Below are positions 44,152 through 52,912 of a stretch of 64,000 nt of DNA, piece after piece (the stretch's first letter is position 1; each line of letters begins with the position of its first letter). The translations under genes and the position numbers were made by a program. The notes under the pieces were generated by a model. It did no database searches, was not told where the DNA came from, and saw only the letters and a list, made by a program, of their open reading frames with translations. Source of the DNA: Spirochaetota bacterium (lineage in GTDB: Bacteria > Spirochaetota > Brachyspiria > Brachyspirales > JACRPF01); assembly GCA_016214035.1 (NCBI GenBank), contig JACRPF010000022.1, forward strand, positions 186,001-250,000, read 5' to 3'.

Positions 44152-45255
44152 TTACACTTTCCAGTCGAGATTGATGTCGATTTTCATTATCACCAGCACC
44201 CACATGATGATGTTGGCGAGCAGCCAGATGGGTGAATAGATGAAATAGTAAAGGAAATATTCAAGCGGGTTGAAACGGAAACGTAAGAATCTCGAAAAGC
44301 CGAAGAAGATGAGGCCGGAGGTCACAACGCCTATGGCGGTGGGGATAAACCCCTGCGTGAAAATGAGCTCGGCGTGTGTTATCCAGAGAAAAACGCCGGC
44401 GGCCGCATGGAACTGCTGGGCGACCATATATACCATCGGCAGGAGCACCGTGAGCTGATTATTGCGCATCAGAAAAAACGCGGCGATGTAGATGATGAAC
44501 GGCAGGAACAGGAATATCGCCGAGACGAAAAACGACGGTGATTTGAACAGATGGGATAGTACGAGGAAAAAATTGTCCTTAAGCCAGAGGATATTGTTGA
44601 GCGCCCAGCGTTTGCGCTGCGAAAGCCAGCCGCGGATGTCAACAGGGACTTCGTTGAACACCTTGAGCTCCGGTTCATAGCTGAACGCCGCACCGGCACG
44701 GAACGAGCGCGCGGCAAAATCCATATCCTCATGGACAACCTTGCGGAATCCGCCGAGTTTCATAAAGAGTCCGTGTTTTACCGCGAACGCCGCGCCGTTC
44801 ATTGACGGGCAGCGGCCGGAAAGCCTGGTGAAAATGAACTCCGTCATCGCGATGGACAGAAATTCATAGCTCATCATCCGCGATATGAGCGTCGACTTCA
44901 CCGCTTCTTTCGGGAGTTCCGCAATGTCGTGCTTTTCCATGACCTTCGCGAGCTTTGCAAGGAATGTATCGTCTTTGGGGACGATGACATCATTGTCAAG
45001 GAACAGAATGACATCGGTTTTCAGCGCAGTCACGGCGGTGTTCAGCGATGTCACTTTGCCGAGTCTTTTTTTATTGTAGCGGACGCGTATTTTTTTACGG
45101 TACGGTGCAAGCGCTTTTTCTATCGCAGGGTTGGTCGCGTCGTCAACGATGACGACTATCGCTTTATCCGGATACCGGTCGGCAAGCAGTTTGTGTATGA
45201 TGTCTCCGGCACGTTTTGGATCGCGGTATACCGGTATGACGGCGGTTATCTTCAT
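44152..45255 (-). CDS. Membrane processive glycosyltransferase, family 2
   Basis: This 367-residue protein has the GT2 catalytic domain (about 1-225): 'AVIPVYRDP', 'VVIVDDATNP', the metal-binding 'LFLDNDVIVP' at 85-92, acceptor-site 'VHEDMDFAAR', and 'SQRKRWALNN' near 213. The last matches the QxxRW motif of cellulose/hyaluronan-synthase-type processive enzymes. Four hydrophobic segments follow (about 235-365). A membrane enzyme polymerising an exported polysaccharide is expected. GAGGA precedes the ATG, and a TATAAT box lies at 45309-45314 without a good -35 box. The upstream palindrome is adjacent. Confidence 0.82.
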   Translation of the reverse strand: MKITAVIPVYRDPKRAGDIIHKLLADRYPDKAIVVIVDDATNPAIEKALAPYRKKIRVRYNKKRLGKVTSLNTAVTALKTDVILFLDNDVIVPKDDTFLAKLAKVMEKHDIAELPKEAVKSTLISRMMSYEFLSIAMTEFIFTRLSGRCPSMNGAAFAVKHGLFMKLGGFRKVVHEDMDFAARSFRAGAAFSYEPELKVFNEVPVDIRGWLSQRKRWALNNILWLKDNFFLVLSHLFKSPSFFVSAIFLFLPFIIYIAAFFLMRNNQLTVLLPMVYMVAQQFHAAAGVFLWITHAELIFTQGFIPTAIGVVTSGLIFFGFSRFLRFRFNPLEYFLYYFIYSPIWLLANIIMWVLVIMKIDINLDWKV

Positions 45256-45337
45256 TCATTCCTCGTTCGATAATCGTCCACGGACTGTCATGAAGAATGA
45301 CTATACCCATTATATCGGATAAATTCAATACCCTCGG

Positions 45338-45389
45338 TGATTGACAACCGCAAGCGAGGATAGATATCCTCGCCTGCGGTTGTCAATCA
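45338..45389. repeat. 52-bp near-perfect palindrome
   Basis: Two 25-base arms pair with a single A-C mismatch around a 2-base centre; the outer arm begins TGATTGACAACCGCA. It starts precisely at the stop codon of the GH127 pseudogene and lies upstream of the glycosyltransferase promoter region. There is no T-run on either side, so it is not a standard terminator. Confidence 0.9.
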
Positions 45390-46666
45390 TTCGAACGCGA
45401 GAATATCCGCGCACGAGGCGAAAGCCTGCAGCGGTTTATCGCCGCAGGCCGGAACACCTGTCACGCGGATGGCAACGGCCGGTACCGGTGTGAACGACAG
45501 CTCGAATTTGGTGCCGGGTTTCAGCCCGCGCGCATCAGTGGATGTGGTCTCAGGATACGCCGTGAATTCTCCCACAGATTCCCAGGGGCTGTCGGCTGTC
45601 CGCTTCACTTCGAAACGGGGTTTTCCCTTCGATGCATCATGCCAGCCGCCGTCATGAAATACATTTCCTGCCGTATACACCGCACGGCTCACCATTACCG
45701 GAGCATCGATGGCGACGCCGAAGAACGCCTCTGCCTGTGCTTTGCCGTTATAGCTCACGCGGAACGTCCCCGCATCGCCGTCGCTGATAAAACCGTTGAC
45801 ATTGCCGGGCTCGCTGTAGATCTCGCGGCCTATCATGAACGGACTTCTGCCGGCAAGCTGATACCCCGGCGATTTCATCCACACGGTAAAGGGCGTTCGC
45901 CACGAACCGGCATCGAAGAACGGCCGGCGCACCGTCTTGAACGGCGTCATATCGCCACGTTTTGCCTTGAGCATGTCGATGGCGTCCGTTTCAAGGAAGA
46001 CATCATCGTTCCATGCCTTTCGAGCGCTGCCGGGAACGCACCCGCAAGTGATACGGTCACCGGTGTTCCGTTCACGGATGTCTTCCAGAAGCACGGTGCG
46101 AATGTGTTGATGCGAAGACCGGCTCTGTCGGCGGTGGCGAGAAAGGTGAGCGCAAGCGCAAGTCCGCGCTGGCCGGATGAATTGCAGCAGGTCATGTTTG
46201 CGGGCGGATAGTTCTCCGAAAATTCCTTAAACCCGTTGATGGGGTTGTAGTATGCGAGGCACGATAACCGTCCGGCTCCTGCGCGGCGATAAGCCCCTGC
46301 GCGACGCGTTCGATCTTTTCCCGAAGTGCGATGTCATGCGAGCATTGCCGGAGGAGGCACGATGCGTGAAGCCATTTGCCGACATGTTCCCCAGATCCGG
46401 GGATGAATACCGGGCTTTTTTCTGAAACCGCCGAGGAATATGTCCTCGTCAATGCGTATCATCCTGTTTGTCAGATGCCGACGGATGCGGTCATTGAGAA
46501 ATCCCGACACGGCGACATCAGCCGGAGCGAACGGTGAGGTGATATCGGCAATTGCGGGGTCGACAATGGCGGTTACGGGAACCGATGATGCTTTTGCGTC
46601 CCAGCCTCCGGCGAAAAGACCGGCGGTATGAATCTTGAGCAATGCGGATATAACCTGTGTTCTCAT
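45387..46666 (-). pseudogene. Decayed GH127-like (DUF1680) glycoside hydrolase gene
   Basis: Four - strand pieces in successive frames read as one gene. The start at 46666 has GGAGA upstream. Piece 1 contains 'VSGFLNDRIRRHLTNRM'. A shift near 46390 leads into 'GEHVGKWLHAS' and 'GLIAAQEPDGY'. A shift near 46265 leads into 'YYNPINGFKEFSENYPP' and 'NMTCCNSSGQRGLALAL'. A shift near 46020 leads into 'LKAKRGDMTPFKTVRRPFF' and an intact 200-residue C-terminal domain. The first pieces match DUF1680 N-terminal sequence, and the Cys-Cys pair recalls the GH127 catalytic Cys region. Only about 40 residues separate 'DGY' from it, where the family has about 300, so most of the barrel is deleted. GH127 enzymes are beta-L-arabinofuranosidases. 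Confidence 0.7.
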
Positions 46667-46765
46667 AATGTTCTCCATAACGTTCACTATAACCATAGGA
46701 TGATTACGGGACGAAAGCGAGATGAATTCGATTATTTTTCTATGTTTTTCGATTATAGACCGGCG

Positions 46766-47890
46766 TTATTTGAATTGTCCGGCAGCCCATTCCATTTCGT
46801 CGGGTATGGCGAGTTTCTGCGTGCATTTGGGGACGCATTCGCCGCAATTGATGCAGGCACTCGCGTTTTTGCCCTTCACCCATCCGTTCGTGCCGATGCC
46901 TTTATAGGATGACAACGCCGCTTTTTTCATATCGAGAAAGCGCGCGTGATAGATGGCGCTCATCACTTCGGGGATATTGACGTCCTGCGGGCAGGGCATG
47001 CAGTAGCCGCAGCGCGTGCAGAAGTTCACGCTTTTATTCGAGACCGATGCGGCGCGTTCATTGAGCGCGGCAACGTTGTCCTGCGCTATCGGTCCGCGTT
47101 CAAGCGCTGTGAACGCGTCGTCGACATCCTTCTTTTTGCTGATGCCGACTATCATCGTGTCTATCGACGTATTGGCGAGCACATACCGCAGCGCCATTTC
47201 AGCCGTTGACGAGCAGCCCGCGCGTTCGGCCATCGGTGAAAACACTGACGACGGTTCGGCAAGTTTACCGCCGCCCATGGGGTTCATGATAATCGTGCCG
47301 ATGCCCTTTTCATGCGCTTTGGCGAGGACTTCGGTGTATGCGGTGTTGAGATAGTTATACGTGACGAGGAGTATCTCGCACCAGTCGACTTCATCGAGAT
47401 AGGTGAGCAGGTTTTTCGGCGAGTCATGGCTTGTGAAACCGATATGTTTTACCAACCCGCGTTTTTTCGCTTCGCGTATGCCGTCCACGAATCCGCCCTT
47501 TTTCACCGCGGCGTCGTAGTTGTCGCGGTTCATGATGTTCCACACCTGATAGAAATCGAGACAGTCAACATCGAGCCGCTTCATCGACGCTTCGATGTGC
47601 CGGAGCACCGAATCAACATCAGCCGCGTCGCGCTCCTCGACCTTTTTTATCCACGGCGACCACTTCGTCGATAGAATGACCTTCTCCCGGTAGCCGCCTT
47701 TCAGCGCAACACCGATCTTTTTCTCTGATTCACCGTAGCCCATGCTCGTATCGAGATAGCGCATTCCCTTGTCGATGCCGTAGCGGATGAGCTCCGCAGC
47801 TTCATCGATGTCGCCGGGCAGGCGCATGCATCCCATGCTGACGCGTGGTACCGTATAGCCGCTTCGGGTGCCGAACGGGATGGTATCCAT
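46766..47890 (-). CDS. Aldo/keto reductase with C-terminal 2x[4Fe-4S] domain
   Basis: This 374-residue protein has an aldo/keto-reductase barrel (about 1-260: 'MRYLDTSMGYGESEKKIG' with the active-site Tyr, 'VILSTKW' with Lys). A ferredoxin-like tail follows, with 'CTRCGYCMPCPQDVN' near 290 and 'CINCGECVPKCTQKL' near 345. Such fused proteins are common in anaerobes and are predicted to exchange electrons with ferredoxin; substrates are mostly unknown. AAGGAG precedes the ATG. A promoter is at 47930-47957. Confidence 0.9.
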   Translation of the reverse strand: MDTIPFGTRSGYTVPRVSMGCMRLPGDIDEAAELIRYGIDKGMRYLDTSMGYGESEKKIGVALKGGYREKVILSTKWSPWIKKVEERDAADVDSVLRHIEASMKRLDVDCLDFYQVWNIMNRDNYDAAVKKGGFVDGIREAKKRGLVKHIGFTSHDSPKNLLTYLDEVDWCEILLVTYNYLNTAYTEVLAKAHEKGIGTIIMNPMGGGKLAEPSSVFSPMAERAGCSSTAEMALRYVLANTSIDTMIVGISKKKDVDDAFTALERGPIAQDNVAALNERAASVSNKSVNFCTRCGYCMPCPQDVNIPEVMSAIYHARFLDMKKAALSSYKGIGTNGWVKGKNASACINCGECVPKCTQKLAIPDEMEWAAGQFK

Positions 47891-47929
47891 GGGGTCTCCT
47901 TATGATTACTGCCGCGATGTTGTTCCGGT

Positions 47930-47957
47930 ATTTTACCCGTCAGCGCCGCAATATCAA
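47930..47957 (-). promoter_or_regulatory. Promoter of the iron-sulfur aldo/keto reductase gene
   Basis: The - strand reads TTGATA, 16 bp, TAAAAT. Confidence 0.6.
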
Positions 47958-47980
47958 TACCCTGGCGCCTTTATTTTGTA

Positions 47981-48009
47981 TTGCATGTTGTCATTTATTG
48001 AAATATAAT
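47981..48009 (+). promoter_or_regulatory. Promoter of the PQQ-propeller gene
   Basis: TTGCAT, 17 bp, perfect TATAAT. The start codon is about 59 bp downstream. Confidence 0.75.
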
Positions 48010-48067
48010 CCGGCCGCACACGTCATTACAATGATGTGAAAGTCTACTATCCCCTCTGGAGCAACTG

Positions 48068-49339
48068 ATGTTGAAACATGCCTTTATCCTTGCCGCCGCC
48101 GCACTGAGCGTTTTCGCCGCGGCGCCCGCAAGCGATTCCAGAACACGCGCGATGAACTACTGGCCGCAATGGCGCGGTCCTGATGTGAACGGTACTGCGC
48201 CGCTCGCAGAACCGCCGGTGCAGTGGAACGAAAAAAAGAATATCCGGTGGAAGCTCGCGATACCCGGTAAAGGACATGCCACGCCTGTCATCTGGGAAAA
48301 TACTATCGTCGTGCTGACTGCCGTGCCGTTAGAAAAGGACGCAAAGACGCTGCGCTTCGTTGTCATCGCCGTTGATCGGGAACGCGGTACGGTGCTCTGG
48401 GAAAAGACCATGTGCGAAGTGAAGCCGCATGAAGGCGCCCATCCCGACGGGAGTTTCGCTTCCGCCTCGGCCATGATCGACGGCGAACGGATATATGCCC
48501 ATTTCGGTTCGCGCGGCATCTATTGTCTTGATATGAAAGGGAAACTCCTCTGGAAAAAGGACCTCGGCCGCATGAAAATAGCGCGCGGATTCGGCGAGGG
48601 AAGTTCTCCGGCGATGTCGGAGAAAGCGGTATTCATCGTCTGGGACAATGAGACGCCGTCGTTCATCGCGGCACTTGATAAAAAAACGGGCAGCGAGATC
48701 TGGCGCACGCCGCGCGACGAGAAGACGTCGTGGTCTACGCCGGTGGTCATCCGTCACGGCGGAAAAGAAATTGTCATCACCAGCGCCACAAAACGGATGC
48801 GCGCGTATGACGCCGACAAAGGATCGCTCATTTGGGAGGCGGGCGGCATGACGCTGAGCACAATACCGTCGCCGGTGTATGACGAAGCGAGGCTCTATGC
48901 GATGAGCGGTTTCCTCGGGAGCGCACTCATCGCCATTCCGCTCGACGTCAAAGGCGAAGTCGCTGAAAAGCAGTTCGCGTGGAAATATTCGCAGGATGCA
49001 TCCTATGTGCCGTCGGCGCTTCTGTACAACGGCTCGATCTATTTCATCAAGTTCACCGAGGGCGCATTAAGCTCGCTCGATGCGAAGACGGGAAAAGTCC
49101 GGTATGCGAAAGAAAAAATCCCGGGGCTGAAAGGCGTATATTCCTCGCCGGTAGCGGCAGCAGGGCGCGTCTATGTGACCGGACGTAACGGCGTTACCGC
49201 GGTCATCTCGGACACGGCGCCGTTTAAAATACTCGCGACCAATACGCTTGACGATCAGTTCTCGGCGTCCGCGGCTGTCGTCGGAAAAGAGATAATCCTT
49301 CGCGGACACCGTTCACTCTACTCGATAATGGGTCGCTGA
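48068..49339 (+). CDS. Secreted PQQ-like beta-propeller protein
   Basis: This 423-residue protein has a signal peptide ('ILAAAALSVFAAAP') and then 'MNYWPQWRGPDVNGTAPLAE', a hallmark N-terminus of exported PQQ-propeller proteins. Repeats such as 'VIAVDRERGTVLWEKTMCE', 'LDKKTGSEIWRTPRDEKTSW' and 'YDADKGSLIWEAGG' are the blades. These proteins usually act as scaffolds or binding proteins rather than PQQ enzymes, and no quinoprotein active site is seen. GGAGC precedes the start, and it has its own promoter. Confidence 0.85.
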   Translation: MLKHAFILAAAALSVFAAAPASDSRTRAMNYWPQWRGPDVNGTAPLAEPPVQWNEKKNIRWKLAIPGKGHATPVIWENTIVVLTAVPLEKDAKTLRFVVIAVDRERGTVLWEKTMCEVKPHEGAHPDGSFASASAMIDGERIYAHFGSRGIYCLDMKGKLLWKKDLGRMKIARGFGEGSSPAMSEKAVFIVWDNETPSFIAALDKKTGSEIWRTPRDEKTSWSTPVVIRHGGKEIVITSATKRMRAYDADKGSLIWEAGGMTLSTIPSPVYDEARLYAMSGFLGSALIAIPLDVKGEVAEKQFAWKYSQDASYVPSALLYNGSIYFIKFTEGALSSLDAKTGKVRYAKEKIPGLKGVYSSPVAAAGRVYVTGRNGVTAVISDTAPFKILATNTLDDQFSASAAVVGKEIILRGHRSLYSIMGR

Positions 49340-49372
49340 TCGGCGCAGTATGAATAGCGGACATCGTTTTTC

Positions 49373-49400
49373 TTGACAAACCGATTGAATTCCATAAAAT
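49373..49400 (+). promoter_or_regulatory. Promoter of the ComEA-like gene
   Basis: Perfect TTGACA, 16 bp, TAAAAT; the ATG is 30 bp downstream. Confidence 0.8.
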
Positions 49401-49429
49401 AGCGTATCAAGTCATAAGCGAGGTATCTC

Positions 49430-49810
49430 ATGAAACGTTCACTGCTCCTTTCACTGGTCTCGTTCGTTCTCGTTGCTTTTATCGGATCGGCCGCGACGCC
49501 CACGACATCGTCGAAAAGCACCAACGCCAAGGCTGCGACGACAACTGCCGCCGCGAAAGCATCCACAAACGCTGCTGCTCCGGCAAAGACTGCCGTGACG
49601 AATGCAGCTGCTGTGAAAACTGAGCTCATCGACATCAATTCGGCTACAGCTGCCGAGCTCAAAAAGCTTCCCGGTATCGGCGACGCGTATTCGAAAAAGA
49701 TCATTGCCGGCCGGCCGTATGCGAACAAGACACAGCTGAAGACCAAGGGCGCGCTGCCGGATTCTGTGTATGAAAAGATTGCAGATCTCGTGACCGCGAA
49801 ACAGAAATAG
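49430..49810 (+). CDS. ComEA-like helix-hairpin-helix DNA-binding protein
   Basis: This 126-residue protein has a signal peptide (about 1-20), then an Ala/Thr/Lys-rich linker of about 45 residues ('STNAKAATTTAAAKASTNAA'), then a helix-hairpin-helix domain starting 'LIDINSATAAELKKLPGIGD' and ending near 122. The 'INxAxxxEL..LPGIG' pattern is that of ComEA, which binds DNA outside the membrane during uptake. The unusual Lys/Ala linker could itself bind DNA or wall polymers. GAGG precedes the ATG. The next gene starts 9 bp after its stop. Confidence 0.82.
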   Translation: MKRSLLLSLVSFVLVAFIGSAATPTTSSKSTNAKAATTTAAAKASTNAAAPAKTAVTNAAAVKTELIDINSATAAELKKLPGIGDAYSKKIIAGRPYANKTQLKTKGALPDSVYEKIADLVTAKQK

Positions 49811-49819
49811 CAGCACCGT

Positions 49820-50737
49820 ATGCCGGACATGCCGAAGATTTTCTCTCCGCGGCGTGAACTCGGAACAACAGGATTTAAAGCAACACAGCTCGGTATCGGC
49901 GACGTGGCCGACCGGGCTGTTGCTTTTATTGACTGCGTTGCGACGATTCGCCGGACGCTCGACGCAGGCCTGAATATCATCGACACCGCGCCGATGTACG
50001 AAAACGGCTACAGCGAGGAGATAGTGGGCGCCGCACTGCTCGGACGGCGCGACGATGTTTTCGTTATCGACAAGATTGATCATCACGACAAACCCGTACT
50101 GCCGCAGGCGGATGAAAGTCTTTCACGATTGAAGATGGATCATACGGATCTATTTTTGTTTCATGCGGTATCATCAGTAGACGCCTGGAAAAAAATCGCT
50201 GCACCCGGCGGCGCTATGCATGAGCTCACGGAATGTGTTCGCTCGGGGAAAACACGATTCCGCGGCATATCAACGCACCGGTCCGACGTGGCGCGGGAAG
50301 CCGTGCTGTCCGGATTGTGCGACGTCATCATGCTTCCCGTCGGCCCCGTTTGCGATGAATTGAATATCAGCGAGATTCTTTCGCTGGCGCGGCGTCATGC
50401 CGTAGGCACCATCGGCATCAAGACGTTTGGTGCGGGAAAACTTCTCGGCGACACCGAGGGATACAATCGCCCGCTGCAGGAGCGTCCGCGCGGAAAAGTA
50501 AGTTCAGGCGGCGGGAGTACCGCACCGCTGCTGCCGCATCTGAGTGTTGCCGAATGTCTTTATTATTCACTTACCTGCGATCCCGATGTGACGCTTCTGG
50601 GCATGAGCTTCCCCAACGAACAGGACGCGGTATTCGAGGCGATGAAAAAATTTTCGCCGCTTGGTACGGATGCGATGGAACAGATACGCCAGAAGGCGGC
50701 TGAGGCCATGAAAGGGAAAGGCAGCCGCTGGTGGTGA
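49820..50737 (+). CDS. Aldo/keto reductase
   Basis: This 305-residue protein has the aldo/keto-reductase pattern: 'LGTTGFKATQLGIG' at the N-terminus, 'NIIDTAPMYENGYSEEIVG' with the active-site Asp and Tyr near 55, 'VIDKIDHHDKP' with the Lys, and 'RLKMDHTDLFLFHAV'. There is no iron-sulfur tail. The ribosome site is weak and an in-frame ATG lies 9 bp further on. It is close behind the ComEA-like gene and may be co-transcribed with it, but no functional link is evident. Substrate unknown. Confidence 0.82.
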   Translation: MPDMPKIFSPRRELGTTGFKATQLGIGDVADRAVAFIDCVATIRRTLDAGLNIIDTAPMYENGYSEEIVGAALLGRRDDVFVIDKIDHHDKPVLPQADESLSRLKMDHTDLFLFHAVSSVDAWKKIAAPGGAMHELTECVRSGKTRFRGISTHRSDVAREAVLSGLCDVIMLPVGPVCDELNISEILSLARRHAVGTIGIKTFGAGKLLGDTEGYNRPLQERPRGKVSSGGGSTAPLLPHLSVAECLYYSLTCDPDVTLLGMSFPNEQDAVFEAMKKFSPLGTDAMEQIRQKAAEAMKGKGSRWW

Positions 50738-50753
50738 CCGCCGGTGATGTTTC

Positions 50754-51815
50754 TCAGAGCAGATAATCTTTTTTCGACAGCGAATATCCGCGTATCTGTC
50801 CGCGCGGCCAGTCGTCGACGATGTAATTGACGATATAAATCTCTCCGTCGTCGAATTGAACCCAGCCCGAATATCCGAGGTCCGTTTTTGCGCTCCTGTC
50901 GTAATCGATCGGGAATATTCTCGTCCACGCGTCGTTGCGCTTAACCGCAAGCGCCGATGGGACATCGGTGAACGCGGCAAAAAAGTTCTGTGTCCATGAG
51001 CCGAGCCAGCCTTTGCCGCCCTGCATGAACCGGTGCGTGATGAGCACTGCAGCACCGTCGGCGAGCATGCCGGCCACCGGGCGATGACAGCCGGGAAGCG
51101 GAAACTGATACGGCCCTTCCCAGGTGCGTCCGCCGTCATGTGATATCGATTTGTAGCAGTCAAGCCCGCGGCCCGAGTTCTCGCGCATGAAGCAGGCAAG
51201 CGTTCCGTCCGGGCACTGCATGACGCTTCCTTCGCAGAGCATAAGGTCTTTGACCGCGGCAATGGTGAACGGCCCGCTCCAGGTAATACCTTTGTCATCG
51301 GTAATCCATGCGCGTTCTTTGTATACGCCGCCGTCACCGTTGTCAAGCGCCGTGTGCGCGCTTACTATCCAATCTCCGTTGTTGAGCTCGATCACTTTAT
51401 CCGGGACAATACCCGTTACCGGTATCTCCCGCGGCGGTGTCCATGTTTTTCCCTCATCGTCGCTGATCCAGATCCAGTTCGACTGTATACCGCCTTTCGA
51501 CGATCCTTCTTTTCCACCGGCGACAAGATCGCAGACGGCAACGAGTCTTCCGTCTTTAAGCGCGGTGATGCGCGCGCAGTTCCAGAACAAATCGCTCTCG
51601 CTCTTCCGGTGCTTTGCATCTGACAGCGGCCGTTTCGGACCCCATGTCCTGCCGCGGTCGTTTGAATCGCAGAGCATGATGCGTGTGTACGAGCGGTCGC
51701 CGTGATGCGTGCATTCGCTGAACACGCAGACGAGCTTGCCGCTTTTCGTGAGCGCAACGTCCGGCCATGCGAGATACCACTGCTCGTCTTTGCATACGGA
51801 ATATTTCTGAAGCAT
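50754..51815 (-). CDS. Cytoplasmic sialidase-like BNR-repeat protein
   Basis: This 353-residue six-bladed propeller has four Asp boxes: 'SNDRGRTWGP' near 51, 'SDDEGKTWTP', 'TDDKGITWSG' and 'SHDGGRTWEG'. These mark the sialidase/BNR superfamily. There is no signal peptide, and the usual 'FRIP' arginine motif is not evident near the start ('LAWPDVAL'). Activity as an exo-sialidase is therefore likely but not certain. Its start overlaps the stop of the N-acetylneuraminate-lyase-like gene by one base (TAATG), so the pair is translationally coupled and probably acts on imported sialosides. Confidence 0.72.
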   Translation of the reverse strand: MLQKYSVCKDEQWYLAWPDVALTKSGKLVCVFSECTHHGDRSYTRIMLCDSNDRGRTWGPKRPLSDAKHRKSESDLFWNCARITALKDGRLVAVCDLVAGGKEGSSKGGIQSNWIWISDDEGKTWTPPREIPVTGIVPDKVIELNNGDWIVSAHTALDNGDGGVYKERAWITDDKGITWSGPFTIAAVKDLMLCEGSVMQCPDGTLACFMRENSGRGLDCYKSISHDGGRTWEGPYQFPLPGCHRPVAGMLADGAAVLITHRFMQGGKGWLGSWTQNFFAAFTDVPSALAVKRNDAWTRIFPIDYDRSAKTDLGYSGWVQFDDGEIYIVNYIVDDWPRGQIRGYSLSKKDYLL

Positions 51816-52723
51816 TATTTCACCTCTCGTGCCGTATCGATGAACGTCACAATCTCTTTCCCGAGGAGTGCAGACTCATCGTCTGAAACATGCCTGAGCG
51901 GGAAACGTACCGGTCCACAGTCGATGCCGCCCGCCAGTCTCATGATCGCCTTGCCCGCGCGAAGTCCGCCGAACCGTATCATCACCGCAATCATGTTAAC
52001 GGCTTTTGTCTGAGCAGCCCGCGCACTTTCAATGTCACCCGCGGCGAATGCGCTCATGATGCGACGATACAGCGGCGCGGCGAAATTATAGGTGCTCCCG
52101 ATGGCGCCCTTCGCGCCCACGGCAAGCGACGAGAGCAGTATTTCATCGCGCCCGAACAGTATATCATATTTGCCGTTCTGAAACGAGAGGCATTGCGCAT
52201 AGTCCATGATGTTTTCATGCGTGAATTTCACGCCGGCCAGATTCGGAATCCTGCCGTCAGCGGTGCGGAGAAAGTCCAGCATCGGAAATGTCACGCCGGT
52301 AAGCGATGGAATGTGATAATAATAGACGGGGGTTTTCGGGCAGGCGGCCGCAACCGCGGCGCAGAATGACACGAGTTCCTCAATGCCGGACGGTCTGAAG
52401 AAATACGGGGGCATGAGACCAACAGCATGGGCGCCTATCGCTTCCGCATGTTTCGCAAACGCAATACATTCCGGCAGCGCGGTGTGCCCGGTGTTGATGA
52501 TTATCCTGAATGAATCCGATCCGAAACGCATCCAGGTTTCCGCTGTTTTCAGACGTTCCCCGCTTGAAAGCGACTGTCCCTCGCCGGTGGTGCCGTTGAC
52601 GAAAACGCCGGCAATACCGTCGGCGATGAGCTTTTCTGCATAGCTTGGTATGACGTCGAAGGCGATGCTCCCGTCGTCGTGCATCGGTGTGAACGGCGCG
52701 GCGATAAGTCCGTTGATATTCAT
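51815..52723 (-). CDS. N-acetylneuraminate lyase/DapA family aldolase
   Basis: This 302-residue class I aldolase has the family's 'VNGTTGEGQSLS' (44-48 binds the pyruvyl carboxylate), Tyr136 in 'YYYHIPSLTG' and Schiff-base Lys166 in 'LAGVKFTHEN'. The YxIPxLxG and TTGE forms favour N-acetylneuraminate lyase over dihydrodipicolinate synthase. The coupled sialidase-like gene supports this: together they would release sialic acid and split it to N-acetylmannosamine and pyruvate. GGAGC precedes the ATG. A 22-bp dyad sits over the promoter. No nanE, nanK or transporter is in view. Confidence 0.8.
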   Translation of the reverse strand: MNINGLIAAPFTPMHDDGSIAFDVIPSYAEKLIADGIAGVFVNGTTGEGQSLSSGERLKTAETWMRFGSDSFRIIINTGHTALPECIAFAKHAEAIGAHAVGLMPPYFFRPSGIEELVSFCAAVAAACPKTPVYYYHIPSLTGVTFPMLDFLRTADGRIPNLAGVKFTHENIMDYAQCLSFQNGKYDILFGRDEILLSSLAVGAKGAIGSTYNFAAPLYRRIMSAFAAGDIESARAAQTKAVNMIAVMIRFGGLRAGKAIMRLAGGIDCGPVRFPLRHVSDDESALLGKEIVTFIDTAREVK

Positions 52724-52762
52724 GTGTGCTCCATGGTCGGCGATTTGCGAATCAGTATGGTA

Positions 52763-52793
52763 AGTATACGCACAAAACCGTTTCCGGTCTTGT
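52763..52793 (-). promoter_or_regulatory. Promoter and 22-bp operator dyad of the sialidase/lyase unit
   Basis: The -10 box TATACT is at 52763-52768 on the - strand. Upstream, positions 52772-52793 form the dyad ACAA-N-ACCG-N4-CGGT-N-TTGT, covering the spacer and the poor -35 region (AAGACC). This is the place expected of a repressor site. Confidence 0.6.
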
Positions 52794-52912
52794 AAAAAAG
52801 CGGCGGATATTTGTAAAATATTAGGGAACGGGCTGTTCCATCGGCGGAAACCTTGCTGGATTTATCCATTGCTCTGTTGTATACTGAAGTCAATCAGCGG
52901 TGATGTAAAGCG

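Noticed and set aside
45338-45389. The palindrome as an ordinary intrinsic terminator
   Set aside because: No run of T follows on either strand and the stem is far longer than usual.
51815-52723. Dihydrodipicolinate synthase (lysine pathway) identity
   Set aside because: The Tyr-His-Ile-Pro context and coupling to a sialidase-like gene favour the N-acetylneuraminate-lyase branch.
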